Of a stretch of DNA of 64,000 nt, positions 54,581 through 63,476 are shown piece by piece; the first letter of the stretch is position 1, and every line of letters begins with the position of its first letter. This DNA is from Natrinema amylolyticum. GTDB taxonomy: Archaea; Halobacteriota; Halobacteria; Halobacteriales; Natrialbaceae. The DNA lies in contig NZ_JAIWPJ010000003.1 of the NCBI RefSeq assembly GCF_020515625.1, forward strand, positions 603,041 through 667,040, read 5' to 3'. The notes beneath the pieces are model-generated. The model was given only the letters and a program-made list of their open reading frames with translations. It did no database searches and had not been told where the DNA came from. Position numbers and translations under genes: made by a program.

Positions 54581-55054
54581 ATGGAAGATGCTGCCCTCGA
54601 CGCCGTCGATCGAGCGATCCTGTATCACCTCCAACGGAACGCTCGGAAGCCGATTACGGACATCGCCGACGCAGTGAACATGGCGGATAATACGGTGCGC
54701 AACCGGATACAGGCGATGGAAGACGACGGCGTCATCAGGGGCTACAACGTCGATATCGATTACGATCGAGCCGGCGTTCAACACTACTACGTCTTCGTCT
54801 GTTCGGCCCGCGTCAGCGAACGGGAACACCTCGTCGACGAGGCTCGCCAGCTACCCGCCGTTGTCGAGGTGTTGGCGCTCATGACCGGCACGAAAAACGT
54901 GTACGTGCTCGGTGCCGGGTCCCAGAAGGACGATATCACGCAACTCGCGTACGATCTCGACGGTCTCGGTCTCGAGGTCAACGACGAATACCTCATTCGC
55001 GATCACGCCTCCAAGCCGTTCGAGGAGTTTCGGCTGGACAGGAACGGCCAGTGA
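54581..55054 (+). CDS. Lrp/AsnC family transcriptional regulator
   Basis: A 157-residue regulator. The N-terminal HTH is in LDAVDRAILYHLQRNARKP through ADNTVRNRIQAMEDDGVIRG (about 6-54), and the ligand-binding RAM/AsnC domain follows (GVQHYYVFVCSARV; ALMTGTKNVYVLGAGSQ). Haloarchaeal homologues control amino-acid and metabolic genes. The TATA box GTTATTAAGG lies about 30 nt before the ATG. No target genes are adjacent except the HalOD1/bat HTH cluster. Confidence 0.88.
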   Translation: MEDAALDAVDRAILYHLQRNARKPITDIADAVNMADNTVRNRIQAMEDDGVIRGYNVDIDYDRAGVQHYYVFVCSARVSEREHLVDEARQLPAVVEVLALMTGTKNVYVLGAGSQKDDITQLAYDLDGLGLEVNDEYLIRDHASKPFEEFRLDRNGQ

Positions 55055-55164
55055 GTCACGGCTCGGGGCTATCGGGGGCGTTCTATCACCACTGCTGAGT
55101 TCGAAAAATGCAGCGTTTTTATACTGTGAGTGAAGCTTTTACCGACTGAGTGGGTACCCCGGGT

Positions 55165-55476
55165 ATGCCTACTCAGTATGACGTCGCCAGTTCCCAGCCG
55201 GTGACCGCCCAGATCGTCGAGGCAGTCGCGGCCCGGAAAGGGGCCGACCCGCTGGATCTGCAGCCACTGTACGAAACCGTCGATCCGGAGGCCCTCGAGG
55301 CGCTGTTCGCACCGACGACGACCGGTACCGAACGGGGCGGGCGAATCGAGTTCACGTACGCCGGCTGTCGAGTCACGCTCGTCGCTGCGGAGGAGCAAGC
55401 GATTACCGTCGAGAACGCCACACCGTCCGAGTCGGATCACGACCGCAGTTCCGGGCGACAGCAATTACTGGACTAA
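55165..55476 (+). CDS. HalOD1 output domain protein
   Basis: A 103-residue protein consisting of one HalOD1 domain. It shows the domain pattern ...IVEAVAARKGADPLDLQPLY and VDPEALEALF followed by IEFTYAGCRVTLVAA. HalOD1 is a halobacterial output domain found alone or in signalling proteins; its function is not established. The start ATG at 55165 follows a TTTTTATACT element near 55113-55122. The bat-type HTH gene follows after about 40 nt. Confidence 0.88.
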   Translation: MPTQYDVASSQPVTAQIVEAVAARKGADPLDLQPLYETVDPEALEALFAPTTTGTERGGRIEFTYAGCRVTLVAAEEQAITVENATPSESDHDRSSGRQQLLD

Positions 55477-55519
55477 CTGTGATCGCCGACCGTTTCACGC
55501 GCACCCACGAGTTGAGTAG

Positions 55520-56191
55520 ATGACCCTCTTCGGAGAGTTTCACGTTCCCGCCGAGGCCTTCGCGCTCGCCGACACGCTCGAGGCGGCCCCCGACCTCGTC
55601 ATCGAAACCGAGCGCGTCGTCGCGACGGACGAGATCCTCACGCCGTACTTCTGGGTCTCCGGCGAGGACGGGGCGCGCTTCGAGGACGTCGCTGCGAACG
55701 ACCCGTCGGTCCGGAACCTCCGTCACATCGACGACGTCGATCGCGCGGCCCTCTACCGTGCCGAGTGGACGGAGAACGTCGAGTCCATCGTGTTCGCCTA
55801 TACGGCGGTCGGGGCGACCATTCTCGAAGCCTCCGCCCAACACAAGGAGTGGGAACTCAGTATGCGGTTCAACAATCGGGAGCGACTCGATCAGTTCCGA
55901 GAGTACTGCAACGACCACGACATCCCCTTCCGCCTCAACAAGCTGTACGAACACGCTCACCCGCGTGCGGGCGGCCAGTACGGACTCACGGAGAAGCAAC
56001 ACGATGCCCTCGTGACCGCCTGGGAGATGGGCTACTACGGGTCGTCCGACGTCTCGCTCACGGACGTCGCGGACAGCCTCGGGATCAGCCAGCAGTCGCT
56101 GTCTCGCCGCCTCCAGCGCGGCTACGACAGCCTCATCCAGCATGCGCTGGCCGTCACACCACCGTCCGAGGAACCGCCGCTCGAGGACTGA
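55520..56191 (+). CDS. bacterio-opsin activator-type HTH regulator
   Basis: A 223-residue transcriptional regulator of the haloarchaeal bat/HTH_10 family. The first about 150 residues are an N-terminal sensory-like domain (FHVPAEAFALADTLEAAPDL; DDVDRAALYRAEWTENVES). The C-terminal HTH is LTEKQHDALVTAWEMGYYG followed by LTDVADSLGISQQSLSRRL (about 155-205). Regulators of this family are numerous in haloarchaea. It likely shares a transcript or region with the HalOD1 gene. Confidence 0.9.
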   Translation: MTLFGEFHVPAEAFALADTLEAAPDLVIETERVVATDEILTPYFWVSGEDGARFEDVAANDPSVRNLRHIDDVDRAALYRAEWTENVESIVFAYTAVGATILEASAQHKEWELSMRFNNRERLDQFREYCNDHDIPFRLNKLYEHAHPRAGGQYGLTEKQHDALVTAWEMGYYGSSDVSLTDVADSLGISQQSLSRRLQRGYDSLIQHALAVTPPSEEPPLED

Positions 56192-56401
56192 CTCGCGCCG
56201 GCATCCGATCACGGACGGTTCGCGGGTGCTCGCGAACCCGAGCCCCGAGCGATCGACCCGTCTCGGCGTCGATGACTCGCATGGGCACTCTCCCACTTCA
56301 TTTCGGCATATATCCGCTCGTGCTGACTCGAATGGGGTACTTATACCCGTGTATATACAGACACTCGAGTGAACCGCTGTAGGAGCCTAAAAAGAGTACT
56401 C

Positions 56402-56746
56402 GTGTCCCACAGTTCAACCGATCTGGCCTGCCGCGTTCTGAGCCACTCCTATCGCCGATCTGCCCTCACCGCGCTCGGAACGACCGAGACGACCATGACG
56501 GTGCGAGACGTCAGCAACGAGGTCGTCGCTCGAGAATACGCCGCGCCGCTCCCCGACGTCCCGTCCGAGGACGTGAAACGGGTGTACCTCTCTTTGCTCC
56601 ACGTCCACCTTCCCATGCTCGCGGACGCGAACGTGATCGACTACGATCCGGACCGCGGCGTGATCGAAGATACAGACCTCGAGGCCGTCGAACCGCTGTT
56701 TTCGACGATCTCGGAAACCGATGTCCCGATCGAGCCCGCCCGATAA
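56402..56746 (+). CDS. DUF7344-like haloarchaeal protein
   Basis: A 114-residue protein resembling the haloarchaeal DUF7344 winged-helix-like family: SHSYRRSALTALGTTE at the N-terminus, DVSNEVVAREY in the middle and VYLSLLHVHLPMLADANVID then YDPDRGVIE at the end. The start is uncertain: GTG at 56402 gives the shortest form with the full domain, GTG at 56369 lies about 25 nt after TTATACC, and an ATG at 56495 would cut the domain. Possibly a DNA-binding regulator (inference). Confidence 0.65.
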   Translation: MSHSSTDLACRVLSHSYRRSALTALGTTETTMTVRDVSNEVVAREYAAPLPDVPSEDVKRVYLSLLHVHLPMLADANVIDYDPDRGVIEDTDLEAVEPLFSTISETDVPIEPAR

Positions 56747-56848
56747 CCGATCGGAGTCTCGACCGCGTTTGCGTCCCGACTCGAGGATCCTCTCGCAATC
56801 AGATCCCTCACGGTGCTCGAGTTTCTCAGAGAGCTCATATCGAAACTG

Positions 56849-56900
56849 CGTCCTGACGGAGTCTTACGCGAGTGTTACCGAGTGTAAGGCACGTCAGGAC
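56849..56900 (-). pseudogene. mini tRNA-Arg-like element (acceptor stem around a hairpin)
   Basis: A 52-nt minus-strand element with both acceptor halves of the neighbouring tRNA-Arg intact (GTCCTGA and TCAGGAC plus discriminator G, preceded by CTCCG of the T arm). The middle is replaced by CTTAC...GTAAG, a five-base-pair hairpin with a large loop. Confidence 0.55.
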
Positions 56901-56951
56901 CGAACGATGCAGCGAGTGCTGAACACCGTGAAGCACTCGTAAGGAGTGAGT

Positions 56952-56971
56952 GTCCTGACGGAGATTCGAAC
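56952..56971 (-). repeat. 20-nt duplicate of the tRNA-Arg 3' end
   Basis: On the plus strand GTCCTGACGGAGATTCGAAC matches the tRNA-Arg 3' end at 57148-57167 in 19 of 20 bases. Such duplications resemble att sites made by integrative elements targeting tRNA genes, though no integrase is near. Confidence 0.65.
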
Positions 56972-57146
56972 ACGCCGAGACGTTCCGGGTCGCTCACTGC
57001 GTTCGCTCCCGGACTGTGACTCGTCTGCTCAAATCTCCGACCCGTTTTCCAGACACGGACGACTCGCTACGCTCACGGATTCGTCGTTCGCTATTCCGTG
57101 GCGCGAACGTGACACGCGAGGCTCGTCATCGTTGCGTTTGGAAAAG

Positions 57147-57219
57147 CGTCCTGACGGAGATTTGAACTCCGGTCCCTGGCTCCGCAAGCCAAGAGGATAG
57201 TCCACTACCCTATCAGGAC
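57147..57219 (-). tRNA. tRNA-Arg (GCG)
   Basis: A 73-nt minus-strand cloverleaf. The acceptor GTCCTGA pairs with TCAGGAC, discriminator G; anticodon stem TTGGC/GCCAG with loop TTGCGGA reads GCG; T loop TTCAAAT. A TATA-like CTTTAATG lies about 27-33 nt upstream (minus strand, about 57244-57251). Confidence 0.95.
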
Positions 57220-57243
57220 TCATCTCTTCATACCCCGGTGAAC

Positions 57244-57251
57244 ATTAAAGC
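57244..57251 (-). promoter_or_regulatory. TATA box of tRNA-Arg
   Basis: Minus-strand CTTTAATG begins about 32 nt before the mature 5' end of the tRNA, consistent with a short tRNA leader or none. Confidence 0.5.
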
Positions 57252-57378
57252 CCTTTCGAAAGACGCCCGCCGGCACGGGGGTTCGGTGCAGCCGTCCGAC
57301 AGGTTTGCGGACGCCGCTTTCCGATTCCGCTACGCCTCGTGACCGCCGGTCCCGACGGCGCACGGTACCCTCCTGACG

Positions 57379-57387
57379 TTTATATAC
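57379..57387 (+). promoter_or_regulatory. strong TATA box upstream of the RPA region
   Basis: GTTTATATACT contains a near-consensus archaeal TATA box. An ATG lies 27 nt from its centre at 57410, matching leaderless spacing for the small ORF listed next. Confidence 0.6.
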
Positions 57388-57409
57388 TATCGGGCGGCCA
57401 ACGTGGCGT

Positions 57410-57577
57410 ATGAGTTCCCGCTCGAGCCCCGGCGAAGCGCGGTCGAGACGGCTCGTTTCCGCAGGGCTGAACCGGCCCAATACGACGTTGACGTGGCCGC
57501 TCTCAGCCGATCCCGTCCGGATGCTGAGACACCGAATGGATAACGCTTATGCGCGGGCTGACCATGCACGAGCATAG
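57410..57577 (+). CDS. possible small basic ORF upstream of the RPA gene
   Basis: A 55-codon ORF (MSSRSSPGEARSRRLVSAGL...) whose ATG is 27 nt from a strong TATA box centre and whose stop lies 1 nt before the RPA ATG. The placement suggests translation of this leaderless ORF ahead of rpa. Against it, the peptide is Arg-rich and not typical of the acidic proteome, so the stretch may simply be an mRNA leader. Confidence 0.35.
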   Translation: MSSRSSPGEARSRRLVSAGLNRPNTTLTWPLSADPVRMLRHRMDNAYARADHARA

Positions 57578-57578
57578 A

Positions 57579-59078
57579 ATGAGCGACATCGAGGGCGTAT
57601 ATGAAGACCTCGAGGCCGACGTTCCTCTCGAGGAGTTTCGCGAGGCCGTCGAGGCGAAAGTCGAGCAGATGGGGGGACTCGCGGACGAGGAGACGGCGGC
57701 GATGCTCGTCGCTCACGAAGTCGGCGAGAGCGAGGTCGGCGGCATCGCCGACATCGAACCCGGAATGGAAGAGGCCAAGTTCGTCGCCAAGGTGCTCTCG
57801 ATCGGCGAGAAACGGACCTTCGAGCGCGACGACGAAGACGAGGACGGACAGGTCGTCAACGTCGAGGTCGCGGACGAGACTGGATCGGTGCGAGCGGCGT
57901 TCTGGGACGACCACGCCGAAGCCGCCATCGAGGAACTCGAAGAGGGACAAGTCCTGCGGATCAAGGGCCGACCCAAGGAGGGCTTTTCCGGCGTCGAGAT
58001 CAGCGTCGATAACGTCGAACCCGATCCGGACACCGAGATCGATGTCCAAGTCTCGGATACCTATACCGTCGAGGATCTCTCGCTCGGCCTCTCGAACGTC
58101 AATCTCGTCGGCCTGCTTCTGGATACCGACAGCGTCCGCACGTTCGACCGCGACGACGGCTCCGAGGGCAAGGTCTCGAATCTCGTCCTCGGCGATTCGA
58201 CCGGCCGCATTCGCGTCACGCTCTGGGACGAGCAGGCGGACCTCGCGACGGAACTCGAGGCCGGGACGACCGTCGAGGTGATCGACGGCTACGTCAAGGA
58301 GCGCGACGGCAGCCTCGAACTCCACGTCGGCAACCGCGGTGCCGTCGAGGAAGTCGACGAAGAGGTCGAGTACGTCCCCGAGAGCACGCCGATCGAAGAC
58401 GTCGAAATCGACCAGGTGGTCGACATCGCGGGCGTCGTCCGCTCGGCCGATCCCAAGCGGACGTTCGACCGCGATGACGGCTCGGAGGGACAGGTCCGCA
58501 ACATCCGCGTTCAGGACGCGACCGACGACATCCGCGTCGCCCTCTGGGGCGACAAGGCCGACCTCGACGTGGGGCCGGGCGACGAGGTCGCGCTGGGTGA
58601 CGTCGAGATCCAGGACGGCTGGCAGGACGACCTCGAGGCCTCCGCGGGCTGGCAGTCGACGGTCACGGTTTTGGAATCCGACTCGTCGGGGTCCGGCGCT
58701 GGCGCGGACGATGGGGACGGCTCGAGCGACGAGAACGCCGGGCTTTCGGCCTTCGCCGACGACGGAGACGGAGCGGATGAGGCGACGGCGACGGACGGCA
58801 CCGGTCGAAGCAGCTCTGCGAATTCGGCCGGCGGAACTGGCGGGGCCGCGACCGAGGCGGACGACGCTGCCAGCGCGGACGCCGGCTCGGACGACCCCAC
58901 CGACGGCGAGGAGGTCGAGTTCACGGGCGTCGTCGTTCAGGCGGGCGATCCGGTCGTTCTCGACGACGGCGAGACGACGATGAGCGTCGCGACCGACGTC
59001 GACGTCGGTCTCGGCGAGGAGGTAACCGCCCGAGGGGTCGTCCGTAACGGCCGCCTCGAGGCAAACGACGTATTCTGA
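57579..59078 (+). CDS. RPA-type single-stranded DNA-binding protein
   Basis: A 499-residue replication protein A family protein binding ssDNA in replication and repair. Three OB folds are evident from repeated blocks: VLSIGEKRTFERDD, LLLDTDSVRTFDRDDGSEG and VVRSADPKRTFDRDDGSEG, each followed by a V-N/R-V...D strand and W-D/G (about 70-170, 175-270 and 280-375). A Gly/Ser/Asp/Ala-rich linker (380-455) leads to a C-terminal OB-like segment. The ATG at 57579 gives MSDIEGVYEDLEADVP, the standard haloarchaeal start; upstream ATGs in frame are less likely. Histone and histone deacetylase genes follow. Confidence 0.92.
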   Translation: MSDIEGVYEDLEADVPLEEFREAVEAKVEQMGGLADEETAAMLVAHEVGESEVGGIADIEPGMEEAKFVAKVLSIGEKRTFERDDEDEDGQVVNVEVADETGSVRAAFWDDHAEAAIEELEEGQVLRIKGRPKEGFSGVEISVDNVEPDPDTEIDVQVSDTYTVEDLSLGLSNVNLVGLLLDTDSVRTFDRDDGSEGKVSNLVLGDSTGRIRVTLWDEQADLATELEAGTTVEVIDGYVKERDGSLELHVGNRGAVEEVDEEVEYVPESTPIEDVEIDQVVDIAGVVRSADPKRTFDRDDGSEGQVRNIRVQDATDDIRVALWGDKADLDVGPGDEVALGDVEIQDGWQDDLEASAGWQSTVTVLESDSSGSGAGADDGDGSSDENAGLSAFADDGDGADEATATDGTGRSSSANSAGGTGGAATEADDAASADAGSDDPTDGEEVEFTGVVVQAGDPVVLDDGETTMSVATDVDVGLGEEVTARGVVRNGRLEANDVF

Positions 59079-59144
59079 GGTCGCGAGCAACCGCATCGTC
59101 CGCCTAGGAAAAGCGTTAAGGGAGTTAGCTCCGCCTATCATGAT

Positions 59145-59576
59145 ATGAACGTCGAACTCCCGTTCGCCCCGGTGGATACGATCATCCGGCGAAACGCGGG
59201 CGATCTTCGGGTGAGTGCCGACGCGTCGAAGGAACTCGCAACGCGGATTCAGGAACACGGGAGCGAACTCGCGATCGACGCCGCCGAAGAGGCCACGGCA
59301 GACGGCCGAAAGACGCTCATGGCCCAGGATTTCGGCGTCGAGAGGGTCGTCGACAAGGACGACCTCGAGTTGCCCGTCGCCCCGGTCGATCGCATCGCCA
59401 GGCTGGAGATCGACGATCGCTACCGCGTTTCGATGGACGCCCGCGTCGCGTTGGCCGACATCCTCGAGGACTACGCGGACAACGTCGCGCAGGCGGCCGC
59501 GATCCTCGCACACCACGCCGACCGGCGAACGATCACCGAGGACGACATCGAGACGTACTTCTCGTTGTTCGAGTGA
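59145..59576 (+). CDS. archaeal histone, doublet type
   Basis: A 143-residue protein made of two histone folds in tandem, as is usual for haloarchaeal histones. Copy one is LPFAPVDTIIRRNAGDLRVS...LATRIQEHG to about 65; copy two is LPVAPVDRIARLEIDDRYRVS...TITEDDIETYFSLFE. The repeated LP-APVDRI start is obvious. It compacts or organises DNA or acts as a regulator in haloarchaea. The TATA-like GTTAAGG lies about 30 nt upstream of the ATG. The HDAC gene begins 4 nt after the stop. Confidence 0.93.
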   Translation: MNVELPFAPVDTIIRRNAGDLRVSADASKELATRIQEHGSELAIDAAEEATADGRKTLMAQDFGVERVVDKDDLELPVAPVDRIARLEIDDRYRVSMDARVALADILEDYADNVAQAAAILAHHADRRTITEDDIETYFSLFE

Positions 59577-59580
59577 GCAG

Positions 59581-60612
<1,032 letters not shown>

Positions 60613-60630
60613 ACGCCGTCGGAACCGGCC

Positions 60631-62133
60631 TCAGGGGCGCGGCGCGAAGTAGTCCCCGAGTTCCCGTCCGAACTCCTCGAGCAGGACAGTGACTTCGTCA
60701 TCGACCAGCACCTCGTAGCCGTCCTCGAGCGTCGTTTCGACGTGCGCACCGAGCCCTACGTCGAAGAGCCGATCGCTCTCGAGGAACTCGCGTGCACTGG
60801 TGAATTCTCGGTCGCGCTCGGTGACGTAACGGTCGCCCTCGATGAAGGGACCATAGGCGTCGGGGTCGTCCGCGTACGCGTCGTAGAATCCGTTCGCATG
60901 GTCGCGGACGTGGACCGGCGGTCCCTCGTGACGCTCGACTGCGGGGCGCTCGCTGACAGCGAGCTCGGCGAAGACGACGGCGGTCTCGCCGGCGATCGCC
61001 GTCGCTCGAAAGACATCGAAGCCGCGATCGTCCAGCCCCTGGGTGATTCCCTCGAGCGATTTCTGGAGTTGCGGGTAGAGCTGATCCTCGACGAGATCGG
61101 GGGCCTCGAACCGGACGGCCACGGGGGTAGTGGCCCGGCGCTCGAGGTGCGCACGGAGCTCCGATTCGGTCAGCGGTTCCGGCTCGTCCGGTTCGAAGGG
61201 ATCGACCCGGGGTGACTCGAGGAGTTCCCGAGCGTAGTGCTGGAAGCGGGCGACGTTCGCCCGCGAACAGACGGCGGCGACGTTTCGCTCAGGGTCTGTC
61301 GGGTCGATGACGATCAGCGGATCGTCGAACGGGAGGTCGGCGTCGCCGACCGCTGTGTCTCGAGACGCTTCTGCCGATTTGTGTCCATGCGCGTGATCCT
61401 CGGGATCGATTTCGACCGGTGGCCGCCAGTCGGCCGCGGCCTCGAGCAGCGGCCGGAAGCCGCCGTACTCGCAGACGAGCAGTTCGGTCAGATAGCCGCT
61501 GAACCCTCGCGTCCGGAGGTCGCTGCCGTAGACGCCGATTCCCTTGAGGAACTGCTTGGTGACGCGAACCTCTTCGGTGAGGTCGTCGTCGAGTCGTTGT
61601 TTGAGGTACTGGGTGTGAAACGGCGTGCGATCGACTGCCGATCGAATCTCGGTGGCCGACTCGAGCCGAAAACAGGGCACGATGTCGATGTCGAACCCCT
61701 CGATTTCGCCTTTGACGTAGGGATGTTCGGCGTACTCCTCGTGGCCCTCGGGCAGCGTCGCGTGACCGACCTCGAGGCCGTACTCCTCTAACGTTTCGCG
61801 GTCGAGCGCCGGCGGAAAGCGAACGAAGATGTCGATATCACGGTCGCCGCTGATCCACGTGTCGCGGGCGGTCGAGCCGACCTGCAAGACGTCGGCGTCG
61901 GAACACAGCTCCCTCGCCACCGTTTCGGCCCGGTCCATGAGCCGCTCGGCGACCTCGCGGAGCCGCGTCCGTTCGTCTTCGTCCGGATCGACGCGATCGC
62001 GAATCTCGGTGACAACCCGCTCGAAGTCGCGATCACCGTCTCGCTCGTCGAACTCGTCACCCTCGTCAGCGCGGGACCTGCGCTGACTGCTCGTGGAACT
62101 GCGGTCAACGCCGTCGCCCTCCTCCTCGCTCAT
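60631..62133 (-). CDS. cca: CCA tRNA nucleotidyltransferase (class I, archaeal)
   Basis: A 500-residue enzyme adding CCA to tRNA 3' ends, needed here since none of the tRNA genes encode CCA. The nucleotidyltransferase motif is VGSTARDTWISGDRDIDIFV (GS with DxD), then YAEHPYVKGEIEGFDIDIVP for the third Asp. A longer acidic N-terminal region (about 1-30) precedes it. The start at 62133 (MSEEEGDGVD) is chosen, although the frame is open upstream toward tRNA-Asn. It is convergent with the HDAC gene. Confidence 0.93.
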   Translation of the reverse strand: MSEEEGDGVDRSSTSSQRRSRADEGDEFDERDGDRDFERVVTEIRDRVDPDEDERTRLREVAERLMDRAETVARELCSDADVLQVGSTARDTWISGDRDIDIFVRFPPALDRETLEEYGLEVGHATLPEGHEEYAEHPYVKGEIEGFDIDIVPCFRLESATEIRSAVDRTPFHTQYLKQRLDDDLTEEVRVTKQFLKGIGVYGSDLRTRGFSGYLTELLVCEYGGFRPLLEAAADWRPPVEIDPEDHAHGHKSAEASRDTAVGDADLPFDDPLIVIDPTDPERNVAAVCSRANVARFQHYARELLESPRVDPFEPDEPEPLTESELRAHLERRATTPVAVRFEAPDLVEDQLYPQLQKSLEGITQGLDDRGFDVFRATAIAGETAVVFAELAVSERPAVERHEGPPVHVRDHANGFYDAYADDPDAYGPFIEGDRYVTERDREFTSAREFLESDRLFDVGLGAHVETTLEDGYEVLVDDEVTVLLEEFGRELGDYFAPRP

Positions 62134-62228
62134 TGGGTGTGCGTACTCGAGCAGTGCGTGAAAGAGTATCGAACCCGATGCAGGCAAAACGAAAGTCCTA
62201 TTAAATACACCCGACTACCAGAGGATGA

Positions 62229-62301
62229 GCCGAAGTAGCTCAGATGGTAGAGCACCTCGCTGTTAACGAGGTTGTCCCAGGTTCGAGTCCTGGCTTCGGC
62301 G
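62229..62301 (+). tRNA. tRNA-Asn (GTT)
   Basis: A 73-nt plus-strand cloverleaf. The acceptor GCCGAAG pairs with CTTCGGC, discriminator G; anticodon stem CCTCG/CGAGG with loop CTGTTAA reads GTT; T loop TTCGAGT. Confidence 0.95.
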
Positions 62302-62498
62302 CTTCTTCCTGATTTACGGTACCAGAAGTAATATACTACTCGTAGTATCCTTTGCAGCCCGAATATGTAGACGACCCGAGGGCAGCCTGCAGTCATAGTT
62401 ACCTTCGGTCCGCGATTGACGACGGCCGGGCGGAATCGCCGCGTCTCTCTCGGCCAGTCGGGGGAGGGATTATCGTGCTCCGCCAGTGACGTGAATGC

Positions 62499-63083
62499 AT
62501 GACCAGCGATAGCGACGATCGACGGAGTACCGACGATCACGGTCACGACATCATCGATCCGCTCTACGTCGGGATCGTCACCGTCTCGAGCTCGCGCGCG
62601 GGCGAAGACGACCCGGACGATCCGGGCGGGGATACCATTCAGAACTGTTTCGAGGCCGCGGGCCACGAGGTTCGGGAGCGATCACTGGTCCGGGATGACT
62701 ATTCGGCCATCCGGACCGCCGTCAGGGGTCTCGTCGCGCGTCAGGATATCGACGTCGTCTGTACCACCGGCGGTACCGGTGTCACCGTCGACGACGTCTC
62801 CCCCGAGGCAACATCATCCCTGTTCGAGCGGGAGCTGCCGGGCTTCGGCGAGTTGTTCCGCTCGCTCTCTTGGGACGAAGTCGGAACGCGAGCGATGGCC
62901 TCGCGCGCGACGGCAGGAATCGCCGTCGATACGCCCGTTTTCTGCCTGCCCGGGAGCAAAAGCGCCTGCCAAACCGCCTGCGAGGAGCTGATCGTCCCCG
63001 AGACGCCACACCTCGCGGGACTGGCGACGCGTCACCGGACCGGAACGACAGATCAGACGCTCGCGGAGTATCAGGAGGAGTAA
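62499..63083 (+). CDS. moaB: molybdenum cofactor biosynthesis protein MoaB/MogA
   Basis: A 194-residue molybdopterin adenylyltransferase-type protein. The family motifs are VGIVTVSSSRAGEDDPDDPG, CTTGGTGVTVDDVSPEAT and SRATAGIAVDTPVFCLPGSK. It would adenylylate molybdopterin before metal insertion. No moa/moe cluster is adjacent. The start ATG at 62499 leaves a hydrophilic N-terminal stretch of about 20 residues before the domain. Confidence 0.92.
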   Translation: MTSDSDDRRSTDDHGHDIIDPLYVGIVTVSSSRAGEDDPDDPGGDTIQNCFEAAGHEVRERSLVRDDYSAIRTAVRGLVARQDIDVVCTTGGTGVTVDDVSPEATSSLFERELPGFGELFRSLSWDEVGTRAMASRATAGIAVDTPVFCLPGSKSACQTACEELIVPETPHLAGLATRHRTGTTDQTLAEYQEE

Positions 63084-63198
63084 GCATCGATACGAGCCGA
63101 TCTCAGGTCCGCACATCGAGCGCTTCGAGACAGTAATGCGACCAGTCAGATCGCCTGTGCCAGCCTTCATTGAACGCGAGCGCGTTATTCCGAACGCT

Positions 63199-63327
63199 AT
63201 GTGCCACCACTTCGAATCCGTCTCCGACCTCGAGGCCGAGGAGCGCGAGGATGTCCTCAAATCTCACAGCGAGGCCGAACTCGAAGCCGAACTGAGTGAG
63301 GAGGAGCGTGAGGCGCTGACTGCATAG
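63199..63327 (+). CDS. small acidic haloarchaeal protein
   Basis: A 42-residue protein MCHHFESVSDLEAEERED... ending ELSEEEREALTA; half of it is acidic with predicted helices. Its N-terminal C-H-H could bind metal, but this is speculation. The start ATG at 63199 is preferred over the frame beginning at 63136, which adds an unrelated basic stretch. It resembles short conserved haloarchaeal hypotheticals, without a recognised family. Confidence 0.6.
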   Translation: MCHHFESVSDLEAEEREDVLKSHSEAELEAELSEEEREALTA

Positions 63328-63401
63328 GCGTCGTCCGTCCGTTTTCTCGAGCGGACCGGACAGCAAACGTTAATTAGCACGCACGATTTTTCCCGATTGA
63401 C

Positions 63402-63476
63402 GGGCCCTTAGCTCAGTCTGGTTAGAGCGCTCGGCTCATAACCGAGTGGTCGATGGTTCGAATCCGTCAGGGCCCA
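63402..63476 (+). tRNA. tRNA with CAT anticodon (elongator Met or Ile2)
   Basis: A 75-nt plus-strand cloverleaf. The acceptor GGGCCCT pairs with AGGGCCC, discriminator A; anticodon stem CTCGG/CCGAG with loop CTCATAA reads CAT; T loop TTCGAAT. It is not an initiator by its stem sequence; an Ile2 (modified C34) identity is possible because it shares GGGCC with tRNA-Ile(GAT). Confidence 0.9.

Larger units (their letters stand above)
56747..57146. other. intergenic region with tRNA-Arg debris
   Basis: About 400 nt downstream of tRNA-Arg in its direction of transcription. Contains a 52-nt mini-tRNA element (56849-56900) and a 20-nt copy of the tRNA-Arg 3' end (56952-56971). Multiple short inverted repeats (for example GAGTGC/GCACTC) are also present. 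No protein gene was recognised. Confidence 0.7.

Noticed and set aside
57387..59516. 709-codon antisense frame over the RPA and histone genes
   Set aside because: Both sense genes have strong domain evidence, and the antisense peptide is Arg/Asp/Val-rich shadow sequence spanning a promoter region.
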